The position numbers and the translations under genes are program-made. This document shows, piece by piece, positions 43,661-55,850 of a DNA stretch of 64,000 bases (positions are counted from its first letter, which is position 1; every line of letters starts with the position of its first letter). Where the stretch lies: the NCBI RefSeq assembly GCF_022605725.1, contig NC_065552.1:29585879-29649878 (forward strand), written 5' to 3'. The DNA comes from Anthonomus grandis grandis. Lineage: Eukaryota > Arthropoda > Insecta > Coleoptera > Curculionidae. The notes beneath the pieces are model-generated. The model did not search any database, was not told the DNA's origin, and saw only the letters and a list, made by a program, of their open reading frames with translations.

Positions 43661-46600
43661 AAATTGTTTATTTTTTAAACACCTTTTTACACCCTTAGTG
43701 TTTATAAATCTATAAACTTAAATTTTTTATATATAATAAACATCGTTGGGTGGTAGATTGTATGCCCTTTAAAATGATGGATCACACTATAGGATAGCCA
43801 TCAAGTATTACGTCGACGAATTATTCATTATTACCAGATATTTTAGCTCACTATTCGCTCGTACGTCAACCGATTTAATTTTTTTGGGCACTATTCAATA
43901 GACATTTTATTGCTGCTTACAGTGATGGAGGTTTTCATTTGACATATCAAAGTGAGGTTAGCTGGAGGTGAGCAAGCGATTGACAGAACTTTGTCAAATA
44001 TAAAATTAAACATCCCCCGTATACCTAAATTGACTTTTATTTTTAAGAAAGTATTAAGGATGCTTCCTTTTGAAATGAAAGCACTGTATAATCAAATATA
44101 TGAAATAAAAGTTCTACAATTTCAAGTAATCTTTAGTTTGTAGAATTTAAAGATAGCGCTAAAAAAGTGAATAATGAATCTAAGTAAATAAATGTCTCTC
44201 TAAAAAAAAATTAAAATATAATTTGCATTTAAAATAAATGTAATACGTATATATGTACTATGCGTAAATTAATTGAGAACATTCTGAAAAAGAGGTAAAT
44301 TTTCTTAACCATATATTTATAATATATACATAATCATACATATGAGGGGTTCCATTTCTAAATGCACTTTATCCTTTTTTGAAGAAAATTAGATAAAGAT
44401 TTCTATAGCAACAATTTAAAAAAAAAAGAGTGTTTTTGTATTTACAACTGCTGTGTCATCAGCATAAAAATTACAATTACTTTTTTATTGACATATTGGG
44501 CAATGAATTAATTAATGCAAGCTATTGAAAGAATTGCACCTAAAACAGTGACCTAAGTGATGCCAATTTTGATGTGTAGTAGTTTGCTCATTACAATTCT
44601 AAGTCTTGCTGATTGCTCCAAGTAAAAAAGACTTATATTGAGTGACTTGTTAGGTATATATTGTATTACGTATCTTTTATATCTCTATAAAATTGCAATT
44701 ATATTGTATAATATTCCTGAGTATGTATCTATATAAAATATAAACAATTTTTTCTTTCATACTGCAACATTCCGCTTTATACAAATCTCAACCTAAACAA
44801 AATCCTAAAAGCCAAAGGCCAATATCCCTATATAACTGGAAAAATCAGTAAACACTCTCTAAACCAGCTCGCGTCACTCGTCAACTCTTTTCCAGAAAGT
44901 CGTAAAACTGTAAAACACTTTTACGGTACCCGGATAGTGAAACGGTGCACTTATACACTCAAAAATGCACCCAACTTATATTTTTGTTTATATTCGAGAC
45001 GTTTATTAACTAGACTACTAATGGACGCCTTGTTTATGTTCACTTTTATAGCTGTAAACATTTGTTTTTACTTTCGATAAATCATGTGTTTTGAGTGTTT
45101 TGGTAGGCTCCATCTTTTTTTATATATACTAGGGGCATTCAAAAAGTAAGTTTTTATAATCTGAAGTTTCTATTGAACACCACCTAGCGGGCTCTGATCG
45201 AGTTTGGTTTTTTCTTCTTCTTTTTGCAAGGCATATCCACTAACTCTCCGTTCACTTTCTGATGTTACGCAGCTAATTGAGAATCGGTATCTTTGACTAC
45301 GCATGAGGTTCGCGTACCTTGTTGACGCGTCTAAGAACTTCCTTATTTATCAGTTTGGCGATCCAGGGTACCTTGGAGGATTCTGGGGTACACCCACATC
45401 TCATATATGGTTTGATATAATATAGTTTTTGGTAAGGGTATAGCTTCATTTTATAATAAATTAAAGAATAATTATTCTCGCTCTTATTTCGGCATGACTG
45501 CTTGAAGTGCCATTTAAAAGGTATACTTAAAAATATGAACTAAGGTCTCTGGACCTGAAAAAGTAATCCACTCAGACAAATAATGCCTCCGGTTTTCACC
45601 TTAAACCATGGTAGCACCTGTCAGGGATGCTTTAAAACATGGACTTAGGTATTTGGAGTCGAAAATATAAACTATTTAAACATATATGAATTTAAAACAA
45701 ATAAACAAAACATAGTCTATAACATGTGTGGGGTTTCAAATTTTATACTTGTCAAATTCTATAATTCAAAAATCTACTATTCTTATCAGTAGAGCTCGGT
45801 ATTCTTGGATTACCAGTGCAAAGCGTATCCAGTTATGAGTTACGTGTGGTGATGATCCGTCTTTTAACCGCAAGAGGGTCTTTTAACCTTAAAAGGACTT
45901 TAAAAAAAGAAAATGCAAAAATAGCAAAAATTATTTGAATCTGATCCGGTCTCAAGATGATAGTATAACGAAATACAGTCAAATATTTAGTAAGGATAAA
46001 TAAGCCTTTAAAAAATTGTTATTTTTGAAAAGAACTGACATATAAACCTTATTAAATTTATGCATCTTCCACTCAGTTTTTAGCCGACTCCATTTAGTTC
46101 AATTTTGAACTAAATGCAAAAAGTTAGTCTATGACCGTTGGAGAGAATATTATATAAATGAAATTGAAAATAAAATAAAGGCAAAGAATGACATTTGCAA
46201 CCTTTTTCACATTATCCACCATCCAAATACTGTGAGTTATCTATCTGAGGGTCCTGAATTTGAAAATATTTGGATTTTCTGACGTCCTTTTAAGGTTTCC
46301 ATTCTTGATCAATGTATGAAAAGCAAGTCAAATCAACCGAAAAGTTTTTTAATGTATAACTCTTTTTATTGACATTTCAAGAATAATAGGTTGATTATTT
46401 TTTCAATAATATTTGGTTACTTTTTCTTTTTCAAATATAATTTTAAACTATATATAGTAAAAGTACCACTACCATATTCAAGGACTTCAATAATGATTGA
46501 TACAATGTTTATTTAATACAATGGGTTTATACAATTTGATCTGTATGTTGTTAATATTGCGTACTATGTTTTTTTGATTAGGTTTTTCCTTTGGTTTCTT

Positions 46601-47389
46601 AGAATTGAAATAATGTTTAATTTGGGACAAAGTTTTATAATATAACGCAATATCAAATCATATAGGAAATTTGTCATAAGTTCGTTACATCAATATAGAT
46701 TTTATTTCAATTATACAATATCATTTAGAACTATAGTTTTATAAGAAAATATCGTCATGGTCGGGGAGGAGCGGGCAGGTATTTATTCAAAGAAAAACAT
46801 ATCCTCATAATTTGAGTATATAAGTGAGAAGTTCGATGTAAATTTAAAAAAATGTTAGTAAAGGTTATCATCATTTTCAAACATACTCATATTTTTTGAC
46901 CTTATAGAAGAAAGTTTAAGTATATCAGTTTCCTGGTTTGATAATATACGTTTTATTAAGAAGTTTTTAGTGTTCGGAAACTTATTAAAGATCCCACTAG
47001 AATAAACAACCGGCCAAATACTCTTATTGAAGTAATTGTCACTAGTAGGAATATTAATTGTATAAGATTTCAATCTGCATGTATATCAAAATTCATTACA
47101 TCTCTGGTCATAATTTATTTCAGACTACCTTAAATCTACCAAAATTGAAATTACGCACAAACATTGTTAGGTACTGAGACTATATAAACTAAAGCAGGTT
47201 CCAAAAAGATAAAGTTCTTATTTTAGTTATAGTGCATCAGAAAACCAAGTGCTCCTGGAAGGACTTGATATGGCTAATGCTGAATATGACCACCGTTAAC
47301 TTCCATGCAATAATATAGATTTTATTCAAATTAACATCGGACATTTCGTAGCATATCAGGAGTTATCTGTTGGCATTCAAATGTCTCTA
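43661..47389. other. AT-rich stretch without recognised genes
   Basis: Short open frames on both strands lack family signatures. The frame at 46855-47073 (-) was considered and not called. Confidence 0.45.
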
Positions 47390-48428
47390 CGCGCAATTCT
47401 TTTATTGGAGCTGGTTGGGTAGCATAGATGTTACTCTTTAGGTAAACCCACAAAAAAAATCTAGAGGTGAAAGATCGGGCGATTCAACAGAGCCTCACCG
47501 TCCAATCCAGAGACCAGTGAGGATAGTTCTCATTTAAATAAATGCGGATAGTTATTGTGTAATGAGGGGGCGCACCATCATGCTGATACATCACCTTGCC
47601 CTCAAGGTATTGATTGTTATTGTCATTTTCAATGTATTAGTATGTCATGTACTTAGCAGGTCATCTAGCTATAATGTCTGATGATGCTTTATTAGCGAAA
47701 CTTGTTACCTGATTAATACATATAAAAAGACATTTTGAGACTGAGACTTTCAATAATGCTCGTTATTGCCGGATCGATAGCTTCTTGTATTAATTAACCT
47801 GAGGTACATATCCCCATCTAGATTACCGGGGATAAAAAATGGTCCAATAATATGATCGCCGTAAATGCCAAACCAAACATTTAATTTATGGAAATGTTGA
47901 GTATGTGCTTCGTGATAAATGTGTGGATTGTGGTCCGACAAATAACGGCAATTATGATGGTTTACAGTGCCGTTTAAAATAAACGAATATTCATCTGAAA
48001 AACAAATGTTAATTGGGATTATTTAATGGTATTTCACAGAACAAGCGCCGATCCTCATTTATTTCATGTACCAGCTTTATTTTATAGAGGTGGAAATCCT
48101 GAGTTTTTAGAATTCCTTGTATACTTCCTCGATTCATCCCAGATACAAAACTACTAACTGTCGAGTGATTAGTGTAGGATCTATATTAACATGTCCCAAA
48201 ATCGCAACCTCTACAGCTTCGTTCCTTACCGGTTTCTCAACATTCCTTTTTTTTATTGGCCACCGATCCTGTTTCCCTGAAATTTGTAATTAGTTCTATG
48301 ACATATCTTCTTTGCACATTTTTGTTTTCTTCACGTTCATTTAAAAGATCCGCTGTTCAAAATGTATTTTGATTATTAAAAAAAAATAAATTCACTATCT
48401 CTATTCTCTCTTGTAGGGTATACACCAT
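47390..48428 (-). pseudogene. DD41D-type transposase remnant with repeat insertion
   Basis: Starts at ATG 48428 (MVYTLQERIEIVNLFFF), then RRYVIELITNFRETGSV, LNVWFGIYGDHIIGPFFIPG and GDMYLRLIN; after a ~100 bp insert, VMYQHDGAPPHYTITIR. The tail is frameshifted. Same group as the 905-2630 element. The insert at 47650-47752 is the dispersed hammerhead-like repeat. Confidence 0.7.
47650..47752 (+). repeat. ~100 bp dispersed repeat with hammerhead-like core (copy 2)
   Basis: Direct counterpart of the complement of 15512-15612. Plus strand: GUC (47660-47662), CUGAUGA (47678-47684), short GCU/AGC stem, GAAA (47697-47700). TTAGCAGGT (47653-47661) can pair with the downstream ACTTGTTA (47700-47707) over eight positions including G-U pairs. 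It splits a transposase remnant. Confidence 0.55.
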
Positions 48429-49503
48429 TTTGACTATTACCTTGTTTAACACGATAAACTAAAAAATCAATGATCCGATTTCACTCTGACCAAGTTGAAC
48501 TGACCTCTGAGTGACATCATTATTTATTTGTATTTTGACATTCTTATTTCGTTCCCTCTTAAACGTCGATTTGAACAAAATTAGTATTATTGCATGGGGA
48601 TTAGCGGTGGCCATATTCAGCATTTGTTGGACTAGTATTTATGTATGATTGTTATAAATTAATAGTTTGATAAAGAATTGCGATTTAATACAGTTTTTCC
48701 AAAAAACTGTATTAAATGTAAATAGTAATAAAAGTTTGAGAATCGAAAGACCTCGTCACTCAACCCACTATTCTATTTAAATTTTTTGAGGTTAGATCCA
48801 CCCTGGCTACTTAATTAATACCACCCCTGATCATCCCTTGATAGATGGAGGTGGTATTATACTCTGAAAATGTTTCCTCTTAGTAATCCAAATTGACGTG
48901 TACGAGCTGTTTCGTTTTCGTTTAGCCACCCTAACTAGGTAAACTATATAAGTTTACCTAGTTTTATGTTCGTGGTTTGTTCAGTAAATAGATGTTCTGT
49001 GGGGTAAACTTTTGGCTTGTTGTGTATAGTTTTTAATCCTTTCACGGCAGAATTTTTAAAAAACACCTTTTTGATTACAAAAATTTATCCAAAGTTTAGT
49101 TTTTAGGGTTCTAGAAAAAAAAATTGGAAGTAATGTGTCACTAAGCAAAGAAAACAAGCTTACCTATTAATATAATTATTTTTTATTTTGCACTTTTACA
49201 TTTAGTAATTTTTTGTGAAACCTCTGAAAACATTTTTTTTTTGTTGCTTAGGCATAACCCTATATTACAAGTAGAAAAAGAATGTTGATGAATGAAGAAA
49301 CATGCTGTTCTGTTTTAAAACTATATAGTGCACATCTTCTGGGATGTACTGGCGGCATGCGAGCAGTACGATCCATCTTTTCTCCAAAGGGGCTTGAAAC
49401 GGCTTACAGGCATTTCACAGCTATGGGGAGTTTCACTAGTTGCTCCAACCAGTTCAGTTACAGTGGCACCATTTCTTGCTCTTTTTTTATCGATTTTGTT
49501 ATA
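48429..49503. other. no gene recognised
   Basis: AT-rich flank between two transposon copies. Nothing supported. Confidence 0.4.
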
Positions 49504-50537
49504 CAGGGTGTTTCAAAATTCACTACATATATTTTAAGGGCGTATTCCTGAGGTCAAAATAAGACTTTTTTTTCCTATAAACATGGGTCCTAAAATGCAC
49601 CCCCTTCAAGCTACAGCCATCGCAATAAGTGTAAAAAAAAATCCATTTTTTAAAACTGTGTCTACAGTTTTGCATCAAATTTAACGAAATTTGGAATACT
49701 CCCGTTATTTTAGGCGGTCTATTTACTCTTTATCTTAGAAAAGGCGTAAAACTAATTTTAAGGGGTAAACTGAGGGGGTGCACAGTTTTGGCGGCCAAAA
49801 TTTTATGTGTACAATTTTTTTTTTTAATTAAGCTACACCAAAAAATAGACCATACAAAAATTTAAATTTTTGGTCTCTTGCATTTTTTTCATACGACTAT
49901 TAGTTTTTGAGAAAATCGCCGGGGAATAAAAGGATAGCAATATCGTAAATTAAAAATCAAAGAAAAAATTTAGGAATTAGGCTGTGTTTCGCAATTGTTG
50001 ACATTTTTATTTTTGAAGTTTTAGTAGTAGGCTGTGAGTATTTGTTTTAGACATTTTTTAACTTGCTTGACATTTGGTGTAAAATAAATTTACTGTCATT
50101 GTTGACTTTGTTTAATTCCAGTAGTTTACTTCCCGTTTTAGATTTAAAGTGTAGTTTTTATTCCCATGTTTTATTTCTAAACGCTAACATTGCTAAAATG
50201 GAAAATGAACGTTATTCATTCGAACATCTTGCAGACATCCATCAGTCTTGCTGATGGTAACGCGTATGAAGCTCAAAGATTGTATCAGTTAAGGTTTCCT
50301 AATCGCCGACTCCCGAATGTACGAACATTTTCAGAGTCACATCGGCATCTTAGGGAATACGGTAGTTTTCGGACCCTCAGGAACAATGCAGGCAGACCAC
50401 AACAAGCAAGAAACCCAGTGACAGAGGAGCAAATTTTGAATGCCATCGACGACGATCCTGGCCTAAGCACCCGACAAATCGCTCGGAATTTCGATGTTTC
50501 TCATGCAACTGTCTGGCGGGTTTTGCACGAAAATAGC

Positions 50538-50581
50538 GTGTATCCATACCATAAATTTAGTGTATCCATACCATAAATTAA
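50538..50581 (+). repeat. 22 bp tandem duplication at the LINE 5' junction
   Basis: GTGTATCCATACCATAAATT occurs at 50538-50557 and again at 50560-50579. The first copy belongs to the transposase; the second lies directly before the LINE sequence. Confidence 0.85.
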
Positions 50582-51576
50582 TACAACGAGTTTTAATTGG
50601 AGAAGATAAGTCTAGGGTGGCAATAGTAAGGTCTGGCGTTCCACAGGGTAGCATTCTGAGTCCTTTGTTGTATAGCATTTTTACGTCGGCTTTTATGGAT
50701 AAATTGCAATTCTGTAAATACCATCTCTACGCCGACGACACACAATTATATTTGTCATTTAATGCTAGTAATATTGAAAGAGCTAATTTTTGTTTGAATG
50801 CTGACCTTGCTCTAGTAAATAGAGTCTCGACAGATCATTCTCTTAAATTGAATCCAGCCAAGAGCGTGGCAATGTTATTTTGTGGTGATAATGGCAGAAG
50901 GGCGGTTTTGGATCATGTCCAGCTAATTCTTAATGGAGAACTTATCCCTTTTCATGTCTCAACTAAAACTCTAGGCCTAATCATAGACGTCAAGCTAAAG
51001 TTCACAGATCACATTACAAGTTGTCTTAAGAAAGGATTTTCAATGCTAAAAAAACTTTACAAGCATAGATCTTATTTGTCAAAAGAAACAAAAAAAATTT
51101 TATGCGACTCATTAATTCTATCCCATTTTAATTATGCAGATACAGTATATGGACCATTTTTAGACTACGCCAACTCTGCAAGAATTCAAAAATTACAGAA
51201 CTCGTGCATAAGGTTTATTTGTGGAATTAGACGTAGGGAAAGGGTATCACATAAATTAGTCGATCTTAAATGGCTTAATATGTTAAATCGCCGAGAGTTG
51301 CACTCCAAATGTTTCTTTTATAAAATAATAAAATTTAAAGCACCACCATATCTCTATAATAAGCTCAGATACCGTACTGACGTTCACAATATAAATATTC
51401 GCAGACATGACCTTTTGTCTATACCTTTACATAAGAAAGAAATCTTTAAAAAGTCATTTTCTTACAATATTGTGTCCAAAATTAATAAATACAAAATTTG
51501 GGATTTTTCTAAATCTACATCGGCTTTTAAAAAATCAATAAAAATGGTTCTTTCATCTAAACAAAATAATATTTAA
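50582..51576 (+). CDS. LINE reverse transcriptase, C-terminal half, open frame
   Basis: Uninterrupted from the truncation point to TAA 51574-51576. RVLIGEDKSRVAIVRSGVPQ starts the RT block: GVPQGSILSPLLYSIFTS, then HLYADDTQLYLSF with the catalytic ADD, SLKLNPAKSVAMLFCG, TLGLIIDVKLKFTDHI, RIQKLQNSCIRFICG and RRHDLLSIPLHKK. These are the palm, thumb and C-terminal region of a jockey-superfamily RT. Endonuclease and the N-terminal RT are missing, so the protein cannot function, but the lack of stops over 330 codons shows a fairly recent insertion. Confidence 0.8.
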
Positions 51577-52112
51577 TGCATTGAAATAATTTATGTTATT
51601 TCTTTTTAATACTGACATCTCTGGTAAATCAGTCGCCCTGGTTTTGCTCTCTTTTATGTCGGGATTCCGTGTTTGGATCTGGCGCGCGTTTGGAAATATA
51701 AATTTTTATATGTATATTTTTCTCTACTATAAGAGTCTACAACAGAAATACAGTTAATATACCTGTACCCCTCGTTCCTCCTTTCCTGCCTCCTATTAGT
51801 AAATAATAAGTAAGCTAGGATAATTGAGATTTCTTTTCTTTTCGGTTAGTTATGGATGTAGGGTATGCATGCTACTCGTACAGTTTATAATGCGGTTCGC
51901 GATATTTTTTTTTAAATTATAAGTGTAATATTCAAGGTCTTAACAGCTCCTTCTTCTGAGGGTAGCTGAAACATGACCTTTATTTCCTCTTTACAGTTAC
52001 ATGCTGAATTAATATACACTGATGGATTACTTTTTCTTTGTATTTATATTGTAAACTTATTTATATCTATGAGTGAGCATATGTAATATCTTATGAGGAA
52101 ATATAAACTGTC

Positions 52113-52169
<57 letters not shown>
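52113..52169 (+). repeat. (ATT)n microsatellite, LINE tail
   Basis: About 19 units without interruption, ending directly at the resumed transposase sequence. Confidence 0.95.
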
Positions 52170-52171
<2 letters not shown>

Positions 52172-53622
52172 TCAAAGAGTTCAAGCTTTGCACCTCAAGC
52201 TTTCCCAAGGCGCTTACAGTTTGCAAGGTGGTTAGTTTAGAAATGCGGGAGATATAATAATTTTTTATCAAGTATTCTATTACCAGACGAAGCTTATTTT
52301 TCGCGGGAAGGGGTGGTGAATTTTCACAATGTGCATGTTTGTGCAGCAGAGAATCCGCACGAAATTAGGCAATCTCACCACCAGGAGCACTTTAGCCTTA
52401 ATGTATGGGTAGGTTTAGTGGGAGATGAGTTAATTGGTCCTTTCTTTTTTCCTAGAATTTTAGTTGGCGATACTTATTTAGACTTTCTACAGCACCATTT
52501 AAATGGTTTACTAGACAATGTACCTTTAAATGTGCGAGCGAACATGTGGTTTATGCATGACGGTGCTCCCCCTCATTTCCGTATAACAGTACGTGACTAT
52601 TTGAACTTTATGTTTCCTGAGAGATGGATTGGTAGAGCAGGCCCAATACCATGGCCTCCACGTTCCCCGGACTGCAATCCTCTGAATTTTTTTTTCTGGG
52701 GATATGTAAAAAGCCTCATCTATAATCCTGGTCAAGTGCCTTCGCTCGAGGTCCTAAGGCAAAGAATTATTGATGCCTTTGAAACAATAAGAAATACTCC
52801 CGGAATTTTAGAGCGAGTAAGACAATCTATGAGAAGACGAATGGAGGCTTGTATTGCAGCGGGGGGTGCGCATTTCAAGCACTTTTAAAAAAAAAAAATT
52901 GTTTCTCAGAAGTTTATTGTTTATTTAAAAAATAATTAATTATTATGTTAATAAATGTTAAATAATTTTTCAACCAATTTTTGTATTTTTATAAACCGCC
53001 ATTCTTTAATGTAAATAATTGTTCATCAATTTATTGAAAAAACCTCAATAACAAAGTTTCAACAATAGCAAAACCAGTCTACCTATTTATTGTTAAATGT
53101 TGTGCCGCTTAAAAAATGTCCTAAAACAAATAGTCAGAGCCTACTGCTTAATATATTATCTGTTTAAATTTTAAATATTACGTTATTGGTAGCCTTTTAT
53201 TAATCGGTGATTTTCTCAAAAACTATTCGTATTATCAAAAAAATGCAAGAGACATAAAATTTAGATTTTTGTATGGCCCATATTCTGGTGTAGCTTAATT
53301 TTTAAAAAAATGTATGCGTACATAAAATTTTGGCCGTCAAAAGTGTGCACTTCCTCAGTTTACCCCTTAAAATTAGTTTTACGCCTTTTCTAAGATAAAA
53401 AGTAAATAGACCGCCTAAAATAACGGGAGTATTCCAAATTTTGTTAAATTTAATGTAAAACTGTAGACACAGTTTTAAAAAATCGATTTTTTTACACTTC
53501 TTGCGATGTCTGTAGCTTGAAGGGGGTGCATTTTAGGACCCATATTTATAGGAAAAAAAAGTCTTATTTTGACCTCAGGAATACGCCCTTAAAATATATG
53601 TAGTGAATTTTGAAACACCCTG

Positions 53623-54179
53623 TATATAGTTTTGAGCTTGTCCGCTTTATCTACAAATTCCGTATTACTATTGTAATCTTTAATGACAAGTAGGATGAAT
53701 TCTGGACAAGGACAAATGGTTTCCTTCTCACCATCTTAATCATAAAAATATTACAGAACCTCACATGTAATTTATTTTATTTCATAAGGAATAAAAGGTG
53801 ACATTTTAGTTCGTAAAATCATAGAATAAAACACGATTTTAGCTCCACTTTATGTTGACGGCTTTGTGGTTTTATTTGACACCACTTGATTTTTACCAAA
53901 AACACATACCCACTAATATATTTTATTATAACTGCAATAATAAGCATGCTACTATAGACAATTACTAAATATCACTTACCAGCTATTTAAAAAAAAAATC
54001 AGAAGAAACACAAACTTTTAAAATTTAATTGTAAAACATAAAATTGAGTGGCGTCCGAATCAAGCCGTGTATTTTTTTTCGTTAGATGGCGATACTAACC
54101 CATAATGTTTTAGGTGGTATCTCGGTGAACCACAAAGCGCGAAAGGGTTAAAATATACTTATGTACAATATTTATTTTT
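53623..54179. other. no gene recognised
   Basis: AT-rich flank right of the long-TIR element; nothing supported. Confidence 0.35.
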
Positions 54180-55850
54180 TATGCAATGAATTATTGTGTA
54201 AGCCTCCTTAAACCAAAATGCAGTATCTCAAAATTGACCCACTAAAGGTTTTATAAATAATAATAAGTTCTTTTAAATTTAAAAATGTTCTGATATTATC
54301 AAATTTATAAATTAACTTTTTAGGCCTATTTGATAGATATTCAGTATATATATGTCATTTAAGATTTTGATCAAATTTGAAGATATTTAGTCTGTAAAAC
54401 TTTCTTTATTCGATAATTACGTTCAATTGAAACATATGAATAATGTGGTCTGTATACCTCAGAAAAGGCAATGCAATTTTTTTTTGCTACATTCAGGCTT
54501 AATTTATAAGTTTCCAACCAGTTTTTTACTTCATTCAGGCCTTCTATAACATACTGTTTTGTTTGATCCCAACTCGAACCATTAAAAAGTAAGGCAGTCA
54601 TCTGCATATGAAATATTGGTTCCATTTATTAGTTTAATATCAAGAAGAGAATTTGGGTAATTTATAAACAAAATTGGGACAATTACAGTACCTTGTTGCA
54701 CTCCTATTTTTATAATTTCGCCATTGCTTAATATATTATTGACCTTAAAAAATTATCCTCTATTTTATAAATAATTTTTCATTCTTATAATATTATATAA
54801 ATAATTTCAGGCAAGTGTCATTGCGCTTCTCCTTATTTCATACTGATTTAGAACTTGTGTCGAACGTATGTGGTACCGTATCGAAGGCCTTAGCCAGGTC
54901 AATAAAAACACGAGGACATTTTCTGTTATTGTTCAAATGGCTATAGTGATATCAGAAGAGAGTTCGCGTAAAGCATCTGTAGTACTACGACCTAGTAAAA
55001 ACCCCTAGTGTTAATTTGATATAATATTAGGCCTATTTAGGAAGTCTAATAATCGATCTTTTAAACTCTTCTCGAAAATTTTAGCAAAACATGTAATTTG
55101 CGTAATTCGACAGTAATTGCCTATAGCATTTTTAGGTCCTAATTTGTGAATAGGGGAGATTTCAGATTTTGAATATGTTTAATTAGTTCATTTTTATTCA
55201 TTTTTAATAACCGGAGATAAAAACATAGATCGACTATAAGTTTTTTGAAGACATAGGATATTGTTGGGTTTTGGAATATTTGTAAACTTATCGAAAGTTT
55301 GTTCATTAGTGTCGTCTCTTATAATTTCATACATCTTCTTCACATAATTTTTTTGCTTTGTTAATTTTGGTTTTTATAAAAGGTTCTTTTTTGTTTTTCT
55401 ATTATTTTAGTTAACTCATTTTGAACTTCTGTATTGTAGTTATTGATCAGTTTTCTTTTAAATTTGCCTCTATGTCTAATTGAAAAGATAATACCATTTG
55501 TTATCAAATTTTTAATTGTTTTGAACACATTAATATTTTCTGAACAGTTTACATGTTTAGTAAAAACTTCCGAGAAAGTTGTCATTGTTCTGCTTCAGGG
55601 TCATTAATGCTTTTAATTATTGTCCAGTCTTGATCTGCCAATAGTTTTTTAGTTTTTGATAATTCGTAGACTTTTTATTTATAATATTTTCTACACTATT
55701 ATGTTGCATATGTGAGTGATTTATGGGGCTGCATTTTAAGCTAATATTCAACAATATGACACAGCTGTCCAAAACAAATGGTTTTAGTTCCAAGTTACGA
55801 TAATTTTTACACACTTGCATCATGCATTTAAATATTATTACTTTAAGTCA
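54180..55850 (-). pseudogene. jockey-superfamily LINE, reverse transcriptase remnant
   Basis: On the minus strand in order: NIINKKSTNYQKLKNYW (end of endonuclease/linker), FSIRHRGKFKRKLINNYN and FYKNQN, then DLAKAFDTVP (RT motif), QGTVIVPILFINYPNSLLDI, GTNISYAD (ADD region, frameshifted), EVKNWLETYKLSLNVAKKNC, VLQTKYL and PKKLIYKFDNIRTFLNLKEL. Many stops and indels. Confidence 0.7.

Larger units (their letters stand above)
50582..52170 (+). mobile_element. 5'-truncated jockey-like LINE with (ATT)n tail
   Basis: Contains the C-terminal half of a reverse transcriptase to its natural stop, a ~540 bp 3' region, and a (TTA)n/(ATT)n tail of about 57 bases. It is inserted after the transposase codons for HKF; coding of the host transposase resumes at once after the tail, so the insertion caused little loss of target. 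Confidence 0.8.
50198..52888 (+). pseudogene. mariner-like transposase interrupted by a LINE
   Basis: ATG 50198 (MENERYSFEHLADIH), frameshift near 50250, then NAYEAQRLYQLRFPNRRLPN, DDDPGLSTRQIARNFDVSHA and VYPYHKF, where the LINE enters. Coding resumes at 52171 with QRVQAL, is frameshifted, then LLPDEAYFSREGVVNFHN (first Asp), LNVWVGLVGDELIGPFFF, WFMHDGAPPHFRITVRDYL (second Asp), SPDCNPLNFFFWGYVKS and HFKHF with TAA at 52886-52888. The third catalytic Asp is Asn (AAT 52685-52687). The 52313-52888 part is an intact frame of 191 residues. Confidence 0.85.
49504..53622 (+). mobile_element. Tc1/mariner-like element with ~420 bp TIRs, split by a LINE
   Basis: CAGGGTGTTTCAAAATTCAC at 49504 is matched inverted at 53603-53622, and the similarity continues inward to about 49925 and 53205. 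TA borders both ends (TATA/TATA). The transposase is cut in two by a LINE copy at 50582-52170. Confidence 0.85.

Noticed and set aside
46855..47073. 72-residue minus frame with SIWPVVYSSG, weakly like the WP motif of some LINE ORF1 proteins
   Set aside because: One short phrase is not enough, and no neighbouring LINE part on that strand was found.
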